Assembly (NCBI GenBank): GCA_037954665.1
Contig: JBBMOL010000023.1
Location: 1,798,001 to 1,862,000 of the forward strand
Direction of reading: 5' to 3'
DNA: 64,000 nt
From: Laguncularia racemosa
Lineage: Eukaryota; Streptophyta; Magnoliopsida; Myrtales; Combretaceae
This document shows, piece after piece, positions 11,430-23,690 of this stretch. The translations under genes and the position numbers were made by a program. Under the pieces are notes generated by a model. That model worked only from the letters and a program-made list of their open reading frames with translations, had not been told where the DNA came from and did not search any database. The stretch's first letter is position 1. Each line of letters opens with the position of its first letter.

Positions 11430-13350
11430 CTACACTTTGAAAATCTTGTCATAAATATTTTAAATGCATGCACCAAATGGTATATGGAATCCATGCACAC
11501 AAAATTCATAATTCAATCATAAGACAACAATAAATATTCAATTCCCATACCTAGCTTCACATACTAGCATGCTCTACCAATATATATTTAGATACAATCA
11601 ATAGCAACACAATAAACTAAATTTAAAGCAATAAGTTGAAAACCGCCTATAATAGTCACAAAAAAAAAGATCACATAGGGTTTAGTAATCAATGAGTGTG
11701 TAGCCTATATTTCTAACTACAACGCAACATAAAGCAATAAACAAGAGGGTAATCACCTAATATAGTAAATTCCTTCAATCCACTCACATAAATGATCCTT
11801 AACGTACTTTAATAAGTTAATATATACTAGTAGCAATGTATAATATTGCTTATTACTCTCATTCCTACTTATCTTTATATTATTAATTCCACAAAAATTA
11901 TTATATCACTCTAAAATTATACATATTCATATTGTAATGTCATTTTATAAATTAAGCCTTCCATCAATATTTTCCTAAATTGCATATTTAATGCCTAATT
12001 TTTATTAACTATACAAATGGCTAAATTAATCCAAGAGAAAATTACATACTCCTAAAATCACCATAAGACCTCGGAAATCATTAAATCACTATTTTGTGCA
12101 TTAAATCCATGAAATTCAAATATTTACTAAATTTGCATCTTTTCACAATTTTAATTCAAATAAAATATAATAATTAGTAGACATTGTAACTTCTAGAAAT
12201 TCATGACATACATGTAAACTAGGTGTAATTAGGATTATGTGTAATAAAAATCATTAAGAAACAACATCATTAAGGGCTTTAATCAAATTAAAGTCGTCCT
12301 CAAAACAGGGGATTTCTTAAGGACCTAATATAGGCATCATTAATTTTGCAAAACTAAAAATAATACATCAAACTCTACCTAAAATAATCCTATAATATAA
12401 TTTTTCATAATTAAACTCTAGGAATTAATATTTTTAATGAATTATCGAGTGGAAAATAAAGAAAGCACATTTGTAGGAGTTCAGCCACCTTCGACTATCA
12501 AAACCACTCCTCCAATGGTGCTCCTTTAGGATCCAAGAACTTATAATAGCCGCTTTTTGTTTACCTAGTATTCCATATACAACTAGATTTAGCTACTATT
12601 TTCCCTAATTTTCCATATTTCGATTTGATTTTTTTTTTTGAATTTTTTAAGTTGAATTATTTGTGGCCTCATTATAAGTTTAAACTAATCTAAAGTAAGT
12701 TGACTTGAACCATAAACAATGGCTTAGATTTTTAGGTTGAATTCTTTATGGCCTCATTATAAGTTTAAACTAATTCAAAGTAAGTTGACTTAAGCCTTAA
12801 ACAATGGCTTTGAACCTTAGGTATCACAATTACACCCTTCTTTGAAGTGTTAGTTATGTGTAGCTAATTGTAATATATACATTAAATGTTTTGGCAAAGT
12901 ATGTGAACTAAGTTTAGTTTAGCTAAGTAATATTAGCATTTTTTATGTCTCTATAGGTTTGTTTAGAGACTAAGATTCAATTGTTAAGAATCTGCCAAAA
13001 CAGCAAAAATCTAGGTAAGTAGGCTAAATTATGTATACAAGTATACATGGGTACAATCGAGTACCTTGAAAATGATAAGCCATTATACATGAATAAAGGA
13101 ATTTAGGATGTGCATTTGCAATGCATGTGTATAATATAAAATTATTGATTTCATAGCTATGCTACTTGGTTGGTATGTTGTAGTGTTAATAGTAACATTG
13201 AGTGCTTGCAATTGTTTGATATCCTTCATCAAATAATAAGATGGTCTACCCTCGAATCTTAAGTGAGACACGTATTGCATCTTTAGAATCATTAGGTCAT
13301 CAATAAATTACCCTCAAGGGGAAGTTAAAGAGAGTCAACTTTTCCTAACC
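11430..13350. other. AT-rich intergenic DNA, no gene seen
   Basis: No coding frame or recognisable repeat body apart from a tandem duplication of about 85 bp (12651-12735 and 12736-12820, sharing TGGCCTCATTATAAG and GTAAGTTGACTT). Long A/T runs throughout. Confidence 0.7.
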
Positions 13351-13355
13351 TTATA

Positions 13356-14550
13356 TGATAGGAATCAGACTCCTATAGAACCTATCACCAGGGCCCGATC
13401 TAAGGGTCTAGATAACTTAGTTTTGAGAATCTTACATGAGAAACCCAATCTTGAGGAAGCTAATTTATTTTCTTCATTCCTACATTATAATTGTTATGCA
13501 TTCCAACAAGTTCACTTATTAGTCCTACAAGTTGCTAAATCACCTATACTTTTGAGTGAGTCGGGATCCTCATCGGGGCTCAATTCGAAAGTACCCTGAA
13601 GACCGGTATCTTGAAGACCAATTTCTTTTATATATTTGTCATTTGCGTGGAATATTTTATATTGTAATTTCTTTTGGAACACTTTCATTTTGTTTGTAAT
13701 TCTCATTTGGATCGACCACCCTAAAAGTGGCATAGTTATAATTTTGTGTACTTTCTAACCCTAAAGGGAGCAAGTATAAATACTTGCTTAAAGTAGAGTT
13801 TTAGGAGGCCATTTTTCATATTATACACTTCACTTTAACGTGAGAGAATTAGGGTTTCCTAGTTTAAATTTCCTCTTATCAATTTCAATCCCAAGAGTTG
13901 AGATTGTGGCGAATGCAACACTTGAAATTGTGAGTTATATCAATTTCATTTTGTTATGATTTCTTTTCTTCTCTAGTGTGTAATATCTAGGGTTGAATTG
14001 GAAGTTTTTTGGTCAGATTTGATTGCATTTGTAATCAAATTATTATTACTTAATTGATTGGTTCTTAGAATTTGTTATCTCCATCAAATTTTGTTTCATC
14101 TTGTGGCGTGAATTGGCTCTTGTTGGAAAGGTTGATTTCGGAGTTGTTCTTATTGATCTTGTGTATTATTCACGTGATTGTCAAGTATATTTTATGATCT
14201 TCATTGGGGAATACATCATTGTGATATTCATTTCATGAAATATAGCAATCGGTTCACCTACTTCATTTAGGGTTCACTCAATTTTTATGCCCTTTGAACC
14301 GGTTTTGATCTTGTGAATTAAAGTTGTTCTTTTGGTTCATTTGCATGTGCTTAGACCTTGGTTTTAGGCACATCATCTTTTGGTATCAAAGCATCATCAT
14401 ACTTAGAATTAAGATTGATCACACCATTGTTTAAGAATTAGTTCATAAATAGTGAGGATTTGCGTCATTTGATTACTAGTTTGATTGACATTATTTGATT
14501 GTCTTTCAAATTGGTTTTGTATGTACTTAATCTTGGTTTTAGGCATATCA
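13356..14550 (+). repeat. solo LTR, family A
   Basis: Starts TGATAGGAATCAGACTCC and ends GGCATATCA. A perfect 5-bp duplication TTATA flanks it (13351-13355 and 14551-14555) and no internal region is present, so it is a solo LTR left by recombination. It is similar along its length to 61749-62942 and, less closely, to 21435-22619 and 26871-28053. It contains a TATAAATA box (about 13776), AGTTATATC and CTCTTATCAATTTC blocks shared by all four copies, and an internal primer-site-like TGGTATCAAAGC at 14381-14392. Confidence 0.92.
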
Positions 14551-14555
14551 TTATA

Positions 14556-16350
14556 CTTAACTAAGGGATAAGAGAGGAGATTATGGTAGGGTTGGAAACA
14601 AGCCTATAAAGTGGAGTTACTTTCTTTAATTTCACATCAGCCAAAAAATGATCTACAAATGACATATGGTTGTAAACATTGCACTTAAAAGTTGTAGGGC
14701 CACAATGGTTGATGTTGTCTAGTAGTATACTATAAGTCTCTTACCTCTTACCGAACTCATGGATTCTACTCATTTCTCTATAGTCTCTCTTGAAAGTGGT
14801 GGATGTTGAGAAGCTAAGGTTTAGTTTACCCCCATTATTAAGTGGAGTAACGTTTAAGGCAAATCTTAAGCTGCAAGAGATTGTGAAATAAAGACTGATT
14901 AAACAAAACTGTTAAGCCAATGGCATGTTTAGAAATCTGGTGATCTAACTTGGGTGACCTATATTGTCTTTGTCTATAATTTGATAGCCATAAAAATGCG
15001 TAAATATTTACTTATACGCATATGTGCACACTTACACACATATACACACCCTAAGTATCTCACTACTATATAAGTTTCTAAAGATTAACATACTTCATAG
15101 TAGTTTATTTGTTAAGTGCCTCAAGCATATCATATCCACGGTAATAGCTTACAGGTTAGCTAATATCAAAGTGTAGTGTACAAGACAAATTGTCACAACT
15201 AAAGTGTAGCTCAAAGCTTGACATATATCTCATATAAAATTATGTATCATAAAGTCTATACCAGTATAGGTTTTATATTATAACCTATATGTACTATCTT
15301 ATGTATTATATACTATATATACTACACATATTTATCTACATGTTATAAACCATATATTAAGACATATTTATCTATATGTATATGTTGTATATACATATAT
15401 ATTATGTTTATATTTGTTATAAAATATATATTATATATTATATAATATATGCTATATATTCTACATATTGGGTATTTATTTGTTACACACAATATAATAT
15501 ATCATAAATGCTCTATTATATATGCTATTTTATGCTATTATGTAAATTAAATATATACGTAATTACGTTATACTAAACTATGTAAATTTTATGTTATGTA
15601 TACCATAATATTACATCATATTTATCTATATTATCATATTATATTAAAAAGTTTACTTCATAGCAACAAAATTAAAGTTAATATTGTATTAATTAATCGG
15701 CATAAAAACTTAGTCATACTTTACTTTCAATACTTACTAGTAAACTATGCACCTATTATGTGTGCGCGATAGCTCAATTATAAACATTTAACTAGCATAA
15801 AATGCACAATTTAAATATGGTCACAAAAAGCTAAGGTTTCGTAATTTGGTTGGTATAAATATTATTCTTCCATAAGGATAGAATAAACTCAAATCCCCCT
15901 CACTTATTAGTTGTGTAATATATAGTTGGTGCATAAATAAATAAATAGAAAGGTCATAAGTCTTAGATGATTGTGTTTATTATTTTTATTAGTCGGAATT
16001 GATTTCATTACCATAATTCTTTCTTAAATGTTAAAACAACACACTAAAATTTCTATCGTGAGAATTTGAATTGGTTTAATATATTTCTTTTTTCAAGATC
16101 CTTGATTATCAACATGAATTACTATCCTAATTTATCATCTAAAGTTAATCTAACATCTATCTCTTATTACTAAAGTATATAATTTTAAATGTCTTGTAGT
16201 ATCCCAAATGTTATAAAAACCATTCTACGGATGACGTAAAATCTCCTTAGTGTGTTTACCATATTTGGATGTTTTAATTAGTCAATCGTAAGTACTATTT
16301 GAATGTGACTCAAGAGAAGTTCTTAAGTTGATTGGTAAAAATTGATATGT
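14556..16350. other. AT-rich intergenic DNA ending in a dispersed repeat
   Basis: No gene seen. Bases 15240-15660 are dominated by TATA-type palindromic runs. Bases 15700-16350 are similar to 33545-34100 (shared AAAACTTAGTCATACTT, then AATTCTTTCTTAAATGTTAAAA, CTTGTAGTATC and TTCTTAAGTTGATTG). The similarity stops exactly where a CACTA-like end begins at 16351. Confidence 0.7.
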
Positions 16351-16973
16351 CACTACAACAATATGGAGCTTTCATGATAGAACTATTGAGGTGGTTTTTA
16401 TTTTTTCCTCTAATAAAACAATAGGTTATTTTTGTGGCTATATCAAAAGGTGCTTTATTAATTCACCTCTACATAGAGGCAATTGATAAAGGTGAAAATT
16501 AAAAATGCCTCTACATGGGTAGGATAGTAAATTTTAAAATTAAAAAAAAAAGGGCGAGTAAAGAAAAACCAAAAGGAAATCAAAAGGTAAAATAAAAAAA
16601 GAACGAAGACTACTCTCTACCTCCCTTAATTGTTAGGGTGTAGCTCATACTCCCCTACGATAGGAAAGCACGTGGGTGCCATGTTTATTTATTAAAAGTT
16701 TTGGCTTTGACCCATGAATAGCTATTCTACATATTCTCTTTTTCAGTTGTAATTGAGTGACGAAAAACAAGAGAGTGAGGTGCTAATTTTAGTGGAATTT
16801 CCTGCTAGACGTAGCCCTAATTAACGAGTGAACCAGGGTAAAATCTTGCATCTTTATTTTCTTTCTTTTTTTAACTTACATGTGTGCGGCCAACCCTAAC
16901 ATTAATCTCCTCTTTATTCTCATTTTCCTTTATCATTCTCCACTTTATTTCGCATTTCAATCTCTCTCTCTCA
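16351..16973. mobile_element. possible CACTA-type transposon end
   Basis: CACTACAACAATATGG at 16351 resembles the CACTA superfamily terminus. Subterminal-like repeats follow (GAGGTGG, CACCTCTACATAGAGGC, GCCTCTACATGG). It begins at the breakpoint of the dispersed repeat. I found no matching inverted end, so it is a fragment or a chance match. Confidence 0.4.
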
Positions 16974-17438
16974 TGTAGACGAGTTCGGATTGCAAGTTAT
17001 TAAATAATTTAACCATTGGAAGTATCAAAAGCAGCATAATTGAAAGATTTAGAAGAGGCATTTGGAATTAAGAGCTGGACATCAAAAAAATTTGGAAATA
17101 GAGCCAATTAGGATCTAAACAAGTTAGAAGCTATTCATAACAAAAAGATAAAAACCACTAAAAAGGCTCGATTTTGAAGCTTAACTTTGAAAGCTCACAA
17201 CTTTTACTTATAAAAAAATTATAGAGTTCATAATATTTCAATAAAGATTAATTTAAGTCTATTTTTAAATGATTTAGTTTTTAATTACATTTTTATTTAG
17301 ATTCTCTATTAAATTCAAGGATTCTAGTTTATAAATACTTATTGAACACTATAATCAAGGATGATTATCGACTTTCTTTCAATATCACAAATTATTTTCA
17401 CTCTTATATTGTGGTGTTTCATGCTTCATGTTGCATCA
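16974..17438 (+). repeat. 5' LTR of the old + strand gypsy element
   Basis: Direct repeat of 29431-29996, though diverged. It starts TGTAGACGAGTT and ends GCATCA, followed by a decayed primer site (TAGTGTCAAAGT). Shared blocks include AAGATTTAGAAGAGGCATT, ACTTATAAA, TAATCAAGGATG and TTTCATGCTTC. The copy is about 100 bp shorter than the 3' LTR. No target duplication is visible. Confidence 0.78.
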
Positions 17439-17449
17439 ATTAGTGTCAA

Positions 17450-19808
17450 AGTGAGGATGGCAACTAGTGATGGTGAAGGCAATAACCTTTATGATGGTGA
17501 TTAAAAGACTAGGGTTCCTTTTCAAGAGGAACAACACATTGCAATGTTTGAAGCCGTGTCTAGAGTAACAAATCTAAGATTCCAACATTTCAAAGAATGT
17601 TTTGAGAAGATTATAGAATTCCAAGATGTTATAGGAATTGATGTGCACAATAGATAGAATGAAAATAGAAGGTCATGGGTAGATTTGGCTTATGGTGACC
17701 CTATTGCCAGGCTTTCTCCTGCCTATAGGTGACGAGTTTCTTATGATGATGATTCAAAGGAAGAAGATGATAGAGACTTTTGATTGAATACAGATAACGC
17801 TTGTTTAGGAGTATAAGAAATTTTAGATTTCATTGCAAAGGTAGATCAGCTCTTTGACATTTAGATTCTCAACTAGAGAAGAGAGTTAAATTGGTGACTT
17901 GCAAATTGAAACAAAGAGCATTTTCTTGGTGCAAATGGATTCAATCCAAAAGGGCATACAAAGAAAGAGGTTCTATAAGAACTTAGTATAGGATAAATGA
18001 TTTATTGAAGAAGGAATTTCTACCCCCTAATTATGAATAGATCTTATTTTGGCAATATCAAAGAAGTTAATAGGGGAATAAAATTGTACATGAATATATT
18101 GTGAAATTCAAAAGACTGGTAAAGAGGAATACCTCCTTGAGTTAGAAGGACAAAAAGTTGTAAGATATTTGGATGGCTTGAAACTAGCTTTAAGAGATAG
18201 GATTAGGGTATAAGTTGTCCATACATTGTTGAACGCTAAGAACATAACTTTAAAAGCTGAACTAATGCAATATAAATGAAGAGGAATTATGAAGGTTACA
18301 AGACCATTGGATTTAGTGAAAGGTCTAAACTTGTATCAAAATTTACTACCATGCTAATATTAGCAATGGAAATACACATTATCAAGAGGAGAAGATTGCA
18401 AGCAAATGCCATGTGGCTAACTTAAGAAAGAAGGAGATAAGGAAGGCTTAGAATCTTTATACTAAGCTTATAGCCAAAAAGTTCTTAAATGAAACCATCC
18501 TAGGCACAAATCAAATAAATATCCTTCATAAAAGACTATGAATATAGTAGAGAGGGATGAAGAAAATGAGGGGATTTGTTGTGAGCTTGATGGAGAAAAA
18601 GAAGAGTATGAAGATGAAGGTGAAACATATGTACTTCATAAATTGATGTTGTCGCCTAAATAAGGCACCGGCTATTTCAAACTAAATGCACCATCAAAGA
18701 TAAGGTGTTTAGAGTCATCATAAATAGTGGAATTTGTGAGAACATTCTTAAGAAGGATGTAATGAAGAAGTTGAAGCTTTCTATGGAGAAGCATCTAAAT
18801 ATCTATACCCGATGGTGGACTAAAGCCAAGACAAGAAAAGTAGAGGTAACAAATGCCATTCTCCATTGGTAAATATCATTATAAAGTTTATTGTGAAGTT
18901 GTTGATATGGATGTCTGCCATTTATTGTTCAAAAGGCCATGGTAATATAATATAGATGTCTAACACTCGAGAAAGAGTAACATATATAGGGTAGAGAAGA
19001 ATGGAGTAAGGTATACCTTACAGCCTTTAAAGGTTAAGAGGGAGTAACATGAGAAGAAAGAGTACATTTTTATGTATCACTTATGAGTTTGATCGTGAAA
19101 GTAAAGAAATAAAGGGGACTCAAGCATTGGTTCTAAAGCAAGTGCTCACAAATAAGTTAAATTGCAAGTGGGGGAGCCCTTAGAAGCAGTACGTCCTTTG
19201 TTGCAAGAATTCAAGGAGCTAATGCCAAAGGACACCCCTAATGAGTTACCATCTCTTAGGGATATTCAACATCATATTAATCTGAACCCAAGGGTAAGTT
19301 TGATGATCTAAAGGAAAGCAATATTCTAAGAGAGAAGGTGGAAGAATTGCCATGGAAGGGACTTATACAAGAAAGCATGAGTCCATATGCTAACTAGCCT
19401 TATTGACTCCTAAGAAATATGGGACTTAGAGGATGTATATTGATAGTAAAGCTATCAATAGAATCACAATGGGGTGCAAACTTCTTATTCTAAGGTCAGA
19501 TGATATGTTGGACCAACTTCACGGTGCTAAGTGGCTCTTAGAGTTTGATTTGAAGAATAGATACCATCAAATCTGAATTAAGCTAGGTGATGAATGGAAG
19601 ACAACATTAAAAACAAAGAAAGGTTTGTATAAGTGGTTAATGATACCATTTAGGTTGTCAAATGCACCTAATACCTTCATACACTTGTTGAACTAAGTAC
19701 TAAAGCTTTTTATTATAAAGTTCATTATAGTATGCTTTGATGATATTCTAATCTATAGCGATTCAAAGGAAGAGCACTTACTACATTTGAGGCAAGTGTT
19801 ATCTACAT
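17450..19808 (+). pseudogene. decayed gypsy gag-protease-RT, left part
   Basis: Many stops, but order and motifs are clear. Gag at about 17880-18290: VKLVTCKLKQRAFSWCKW, KEFLPPNYE, VVRYLDGLKL, the same family as the gag at 43520-44563. A gag/protease spacer follows near 18540-18660 (ERDEENEGICCELDGE), then the protease end YCEVVDMDVCHLLF (about 18895). RT from about 19500: [34 protein letters not shown] and [12 protein letters not shown], with the FDD catalytic box intact. The frame is cut at 19808 by the hAT-like copy 2 and resumes at 20803. Confidence 0.85.
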
Positions 19809-20802
19809 CATAGTTGTCAAAATCACAATTTTATTCATACAATTCTATGAGTTTACATTGTATAAGGTTTTTTTTAGTTAAATTGCATATTAAATTGTTT
19901 TGATGTAAACTTATGGTAAAATCGTGAATTTAGGTGTACGATTTTACAAATTTATGATTTTATCGATTCTATATAATTCCATATGATTCTATGTAATTCT
20001 ACTTGATTTAAGTTTAATAGGCTATCAAAATTAAGAAAAAGAACTAGGTTTCTACAATTTAAAGTAAACTTATCAAATCATAAGTGAAATAATGTTATAT
20101 TTACTTGTTTAACTTCAATTGATTTCATTACTAACTTCACTATTGAAGACCTCATTGATGATGAACGGGTAGATGGGAAAGAAGATATTTAATTTATTGA
20201 ATGATGATTAGATAGGTATCGTTTCAAGTAAAAGGCGTAAGAAAAAAATGAAAGTAATATTATAAAGGAAACAAGTGCACTCATAATTTGGTGAGTCATA
20301 GCCTAAACGAGTTGAATACAAATGAATACTTTAGAAGACACATAATAAGAAAATATTGATAGTAGCACAATAACAACATTGATAATAATGATAATGATAA
20401 AGTTAATTATAATTATAGTTAAGTGAGCTTGTGGTAGTTTTGACAAATTTGAACAGTTGGTGATTAATATTTTATTTTTAGTTTAACTTTTTTATCATGA
20501 TGATTCATATTGTAGTGTAATTTATATCAACACTAATATATATTATTTACTTTTATACAATAGTATAATGATTTATAATTAACTATTTGTACTATAACTT
20601 ATATTGTGATCAAAATTTATATTGAATTTCTTATTTATAACATGTATTTTAAGTTTTTTCCTGACTTCTCTAAACATATTTATAATTTTTCCTATTAATT
20701 TACACAGGTCATAGAAACTTACGTTTGTATGATTTAATTTTACATTGCAATTTTATTGACCCTTTAGTGATTCTAAGTAAAATCGTGAGTTTAACAACCT
20801 TG
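19809..20802. mobile_element. hAT-like non-autonomous DNA transposon, copy 2
   Basis: Ends CATAGTTGTCAAAATC (19809) and AACAACCTTG (20802) are inverted repeats matching copy 1 at 814-2174. A perfect 8-bp duplication ATCTACAT lies on both sides (19801-19808 and 20803-20810). The left and right arms share AAAATCGYGA, GATTCTA and TAGAAACTTACGTTTST blocks with copy 1. Removing it rejoins the RT frame (LRQVL then STLKVHKLYINLNKCNF). No transposase is present. The CACGGCCGTG stretch of copy 1 is absent. Confidence 0.88.
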
Positions 20803-21434
20803 ATCTACATTAAAGGTGCATAAATTGTATATTAACCTTAATAAGTGCAACTTTATGATAGATAAGCTATTATTTTTGGGGTATGTTATGTTTACTGAAG
20901 GAATTTAAGTGGATGATTCTAAGGTTAGGGTAATAAGAGAATGGCCTACCCCTAAGAATGTATCGAAACTACATAGTTTCTCTAGGTTAGCTACTTTCTA
21001 TAGGTGTTTCATCAAAGCTTTAGTACTATTGTTGCTCTAATGACAAAGTGTTTGAAGAAAGGGAAGTTTCAGTAGGGAAAAGAAGTTGCCAATAGTTTTG
21101 CCATTTTGAAAGAGAAGTTTTGTATAACTCTAGTTTTGGTATTACTAAATTTTAAAAAATTGTTGAAGTGGAATGTGATGCTAATGGAGTAGGGATAAAA
21201 GCAGTTTTGTCTCAAGAAGAGACCATAGCATTTTTTAATGAAAAATTAAGTGAGACTACCAGAAAGTTGAGTACCTATGATAAATAGCTCTATTTTATAG
21301 TTGGAGCTCTTAAGACTTAGGAACACTACTTGATAGCTAAGTAGTTTATATTGTATTATGACCATATGGCTTTAAGGTACTCAATAGTTAAACAAGGATT
21401 AGTAGTGATGTGCATGCTAGGTGGTGTGAGCTCC
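20803..21434 (+). pseudogene. decayed gypsy RT thumb and RNase H, middle part
   Basis: Continues the pol of 17450-19808 after the hAT insertion. KLYINLNKCNF, KLLFLGY, VRVIREWPTPKNVSKL and RLATFYRCFIKA are readable, then RNase H in shifted frames (CDANG-like GM*C*W, NEKLSE-like NEKLSETTRKLSTYD). It stops at DVHARWCEL (21415-21434), where the defective gypsy element is inserted. Coding resumes at 28054. Confidence 0.82.
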
Positions 21435-22619
21435 TAATAGAAATCAGATTCCCATAGGACCAATCACTAAGGCCTAAGCTAAGGGCTTACAAAACTTAGC
21501 TTTGAGAATCCTTCATTAGCAACCTATTCCTGAGGATGCTAACTTGATTTCTACCTTTTTATCATATAATTGTTGTGCATTCCGACAAGTACACTTATCG
21601 GTTCTATAGGGTGTCAAATCACCTACACTATTGAGTGAGTCAGGAACCTCAATAGGACTCATATCTAGTGACCTTGAAGAACCGGCATGATGAAGACTAT
21701 TTTAATTTTTTTGTTATTTTCTTAGAACCATTTATTTTGTAAGTTTGGGGACATTTTATTTGGTTGTATTTTTGTATTTTAGGACTGGCCACCCTTTAAT
21801 GGCATAGTTGTAATTTTTCAATCATTTTAACCCTAAAGGGAGCAAGTATAAATACTTAATTAAGTAGGGTTTTAAGAGGAGAATACACTTACCATTGCTG
21901 CAAAATTTTCATGAGAGATTAGGGTTCTTCCTAAGATTTCATAAAGACTCTTATCAATTTCATCCATTTGAATTGTGGCGAGTTGCAATCTAGTGAATTG
22001 TGAGTAATATCAATTCCTAAGTTGATTTTCCTTTTCATGACTAGTGTGTAATATCTAGTGTTGATTAGGATTGGTTCTTGGTTCTGATTTTGACATCATT
22101 TGTAGGTTCAATTTCATCCTTATATTGTTATCAAGTTAGTGGAATTGCATCCTATACATTGTATTATTGATTGTCTTTCTTCAAATTGCGCAGAAGTTCC
22201 TTTGTTATATGAAGTCCATGCCAATTTAAGAGTTATTGGTAATTGGAATTAAATTTTGATCTAGTCTTGTGTGCTTAATTCCATTGAGCATAACATCATT
22301 TGGTGTTGAGAATCATTTATTAACAAATCGAATTACAAAAGGTTTTAGGGTTCACACCAAATTGAAGGTTGATCCGGATTTGCTTTTGAAGTTGTTTCAA
22401 TTGTGTGATTGCATATGCTTTAATTCAATTTAAGGCATATCATCTTTTTGGTATCAGAGCTTATCATACTTGGATATTCAATCTTGATCACGTCTATATT
22501 TGTGGATTTAGTTTATAAGAATTGAGGATTTACGCAATTGGAGGACTAGTTGTATTGCCATTGTGTAATTGGTCTTTCAATTGGGTTTTGTGTGCTTATG
22601 CTTGGTTTTAAGCACATCA
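21435..22619 (+). repeat. 5' LTR of the nested gypsy element (family B)
   Basis: Starts TAATAGAAATCAG (TG mutated to TA) and ends AGCACATCA. Direct repeat of 26871-28053. The element is flanked by GCTCC (21430-21434) and GTTCC (28054-28058), a 5-bp duplication with one transition. It contains TATAAATAC near 21848 and an internal primer-site copy TGGTATCAGAGC at 22449-22460, 159 bp before the LTR end. Confidence 0.9.
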
Positions 22620-22625
22620 TCTTTT

Positions 22626-22637
22626 TGGTATTAAAGC
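22626..22637 (+). other. primer binding site of the nested gypsy element
   Basis: TGGTATTAAAGC lies six bases past the 5' LTR end. It differs at two positions from TGGTATCAGAGC, the complement of the initiator-Met tRNA 3' end. Confidence 0.7.
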
Positions 22638-23690
22638 TTTTAGTTGTGAGAAGGGATTATTTGATTTTGATTTTCGAAAAATTTAAGGTTCTTGATTTAG
22701 CATCTTGATCCGAAATTGAAAAGTGAAAATTGAGTTATTTGATGTTGTTGCTTAAAGTGGCGTAATTATCTTGCTTGAGGAGTTGAACTTGCTGCTTGTT
22801 GAAGTGAATTTTGAGGTCTTGTTGAAGCTCCATTTGGTTGTTAATTTTCGTGAAAAGAAGAGGCGTAATAGAATATCTTGTGATTCAAATTTCAGAACTT
22901 GAAGTTACTTCATTTGTGAAGAAGTGGAGGTGTATTTTGCTTGTATTGTTTTCGGACATAAGGGGGTTTAGAGTACAATTTTTCATATTTGAATTGTGTA
23001 GATTATATGGAAACTATTTGATTTTCAAAACACACATTAAGTGATGGAAGTAATAGTGTGTTCACTTGAAATTTGAAGTGGCTCCTTACCATTTGTGGAA
23101 AGATTGCAATTAGTGAACTCATTTGAATTTTGAAATTGAGCTGCCTTTTGTTGTAAGTTATGGTTTGGAAAGTTGTATAAAAGTGGAGAAGTGCACCGCG
23201 AGTTGAAGGTGAGTGCATGTGGTGTTGTGTTTTGTATATTTAGTGAAGGGTGTATGTGTGTGTGTGGTGTTGTATTGTGTATGTTGTGTAAAGGAGTATT
23301 GTTAGTGGCGTGAGTGGTGGTGGAGAGCTCTTGCACCGTAAGTAAGGGAAGTGTATAGCGGTGTGGAGTCGTATATTTGTGTGTATGTTGAGGTGCTGCA
23401 CATTGTGAATTAAAGTAGTGTGAAACCAAGGCAAGAAAAGGAAAATTTGAGTAGTAGAATTGGAATTTAAAAAAACATTTAAAGTGTGAAAGTAATTGAA
23501 CTCATTACTTAAACACTTGTGGTTGAATTTAATTCTTAACTACTTGGAAGTGATTGTGTGTACTTCATTTGTGACTTGGTTGCTTACTTGAACCGTTGAG
23601 TGTAAGGATATTATTGTGTTGTTGGAATTAAACACAATCATGTCAAGTGAAATGTTTCTTTCTACTAATTTATTGTGCTGGACATTGACT
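22638..23690 (+). other. internal leader of the nested gypsy element; gag missing
   Basis: This 1-kb stretch lies where gag should be, between the primer site and the protease. No gag fold, zinc knuckle or long frame is seen on the + strand. Bases 23220-23420 are rich in GTGT and GGTGTTGT, which gives only artefactual - strand frames. Gag appears to be deleted or replaced by non-coding sequence. Confidence 0.65.

Noticed and set aside
23037..23434. - strand frame of 130 codons rich in Thr, His and Asn
   Set aside because: It is the reverse of GTGT/GGTGTT-rich non-coding leader sequence inside a gypsy element. Composition artefact.
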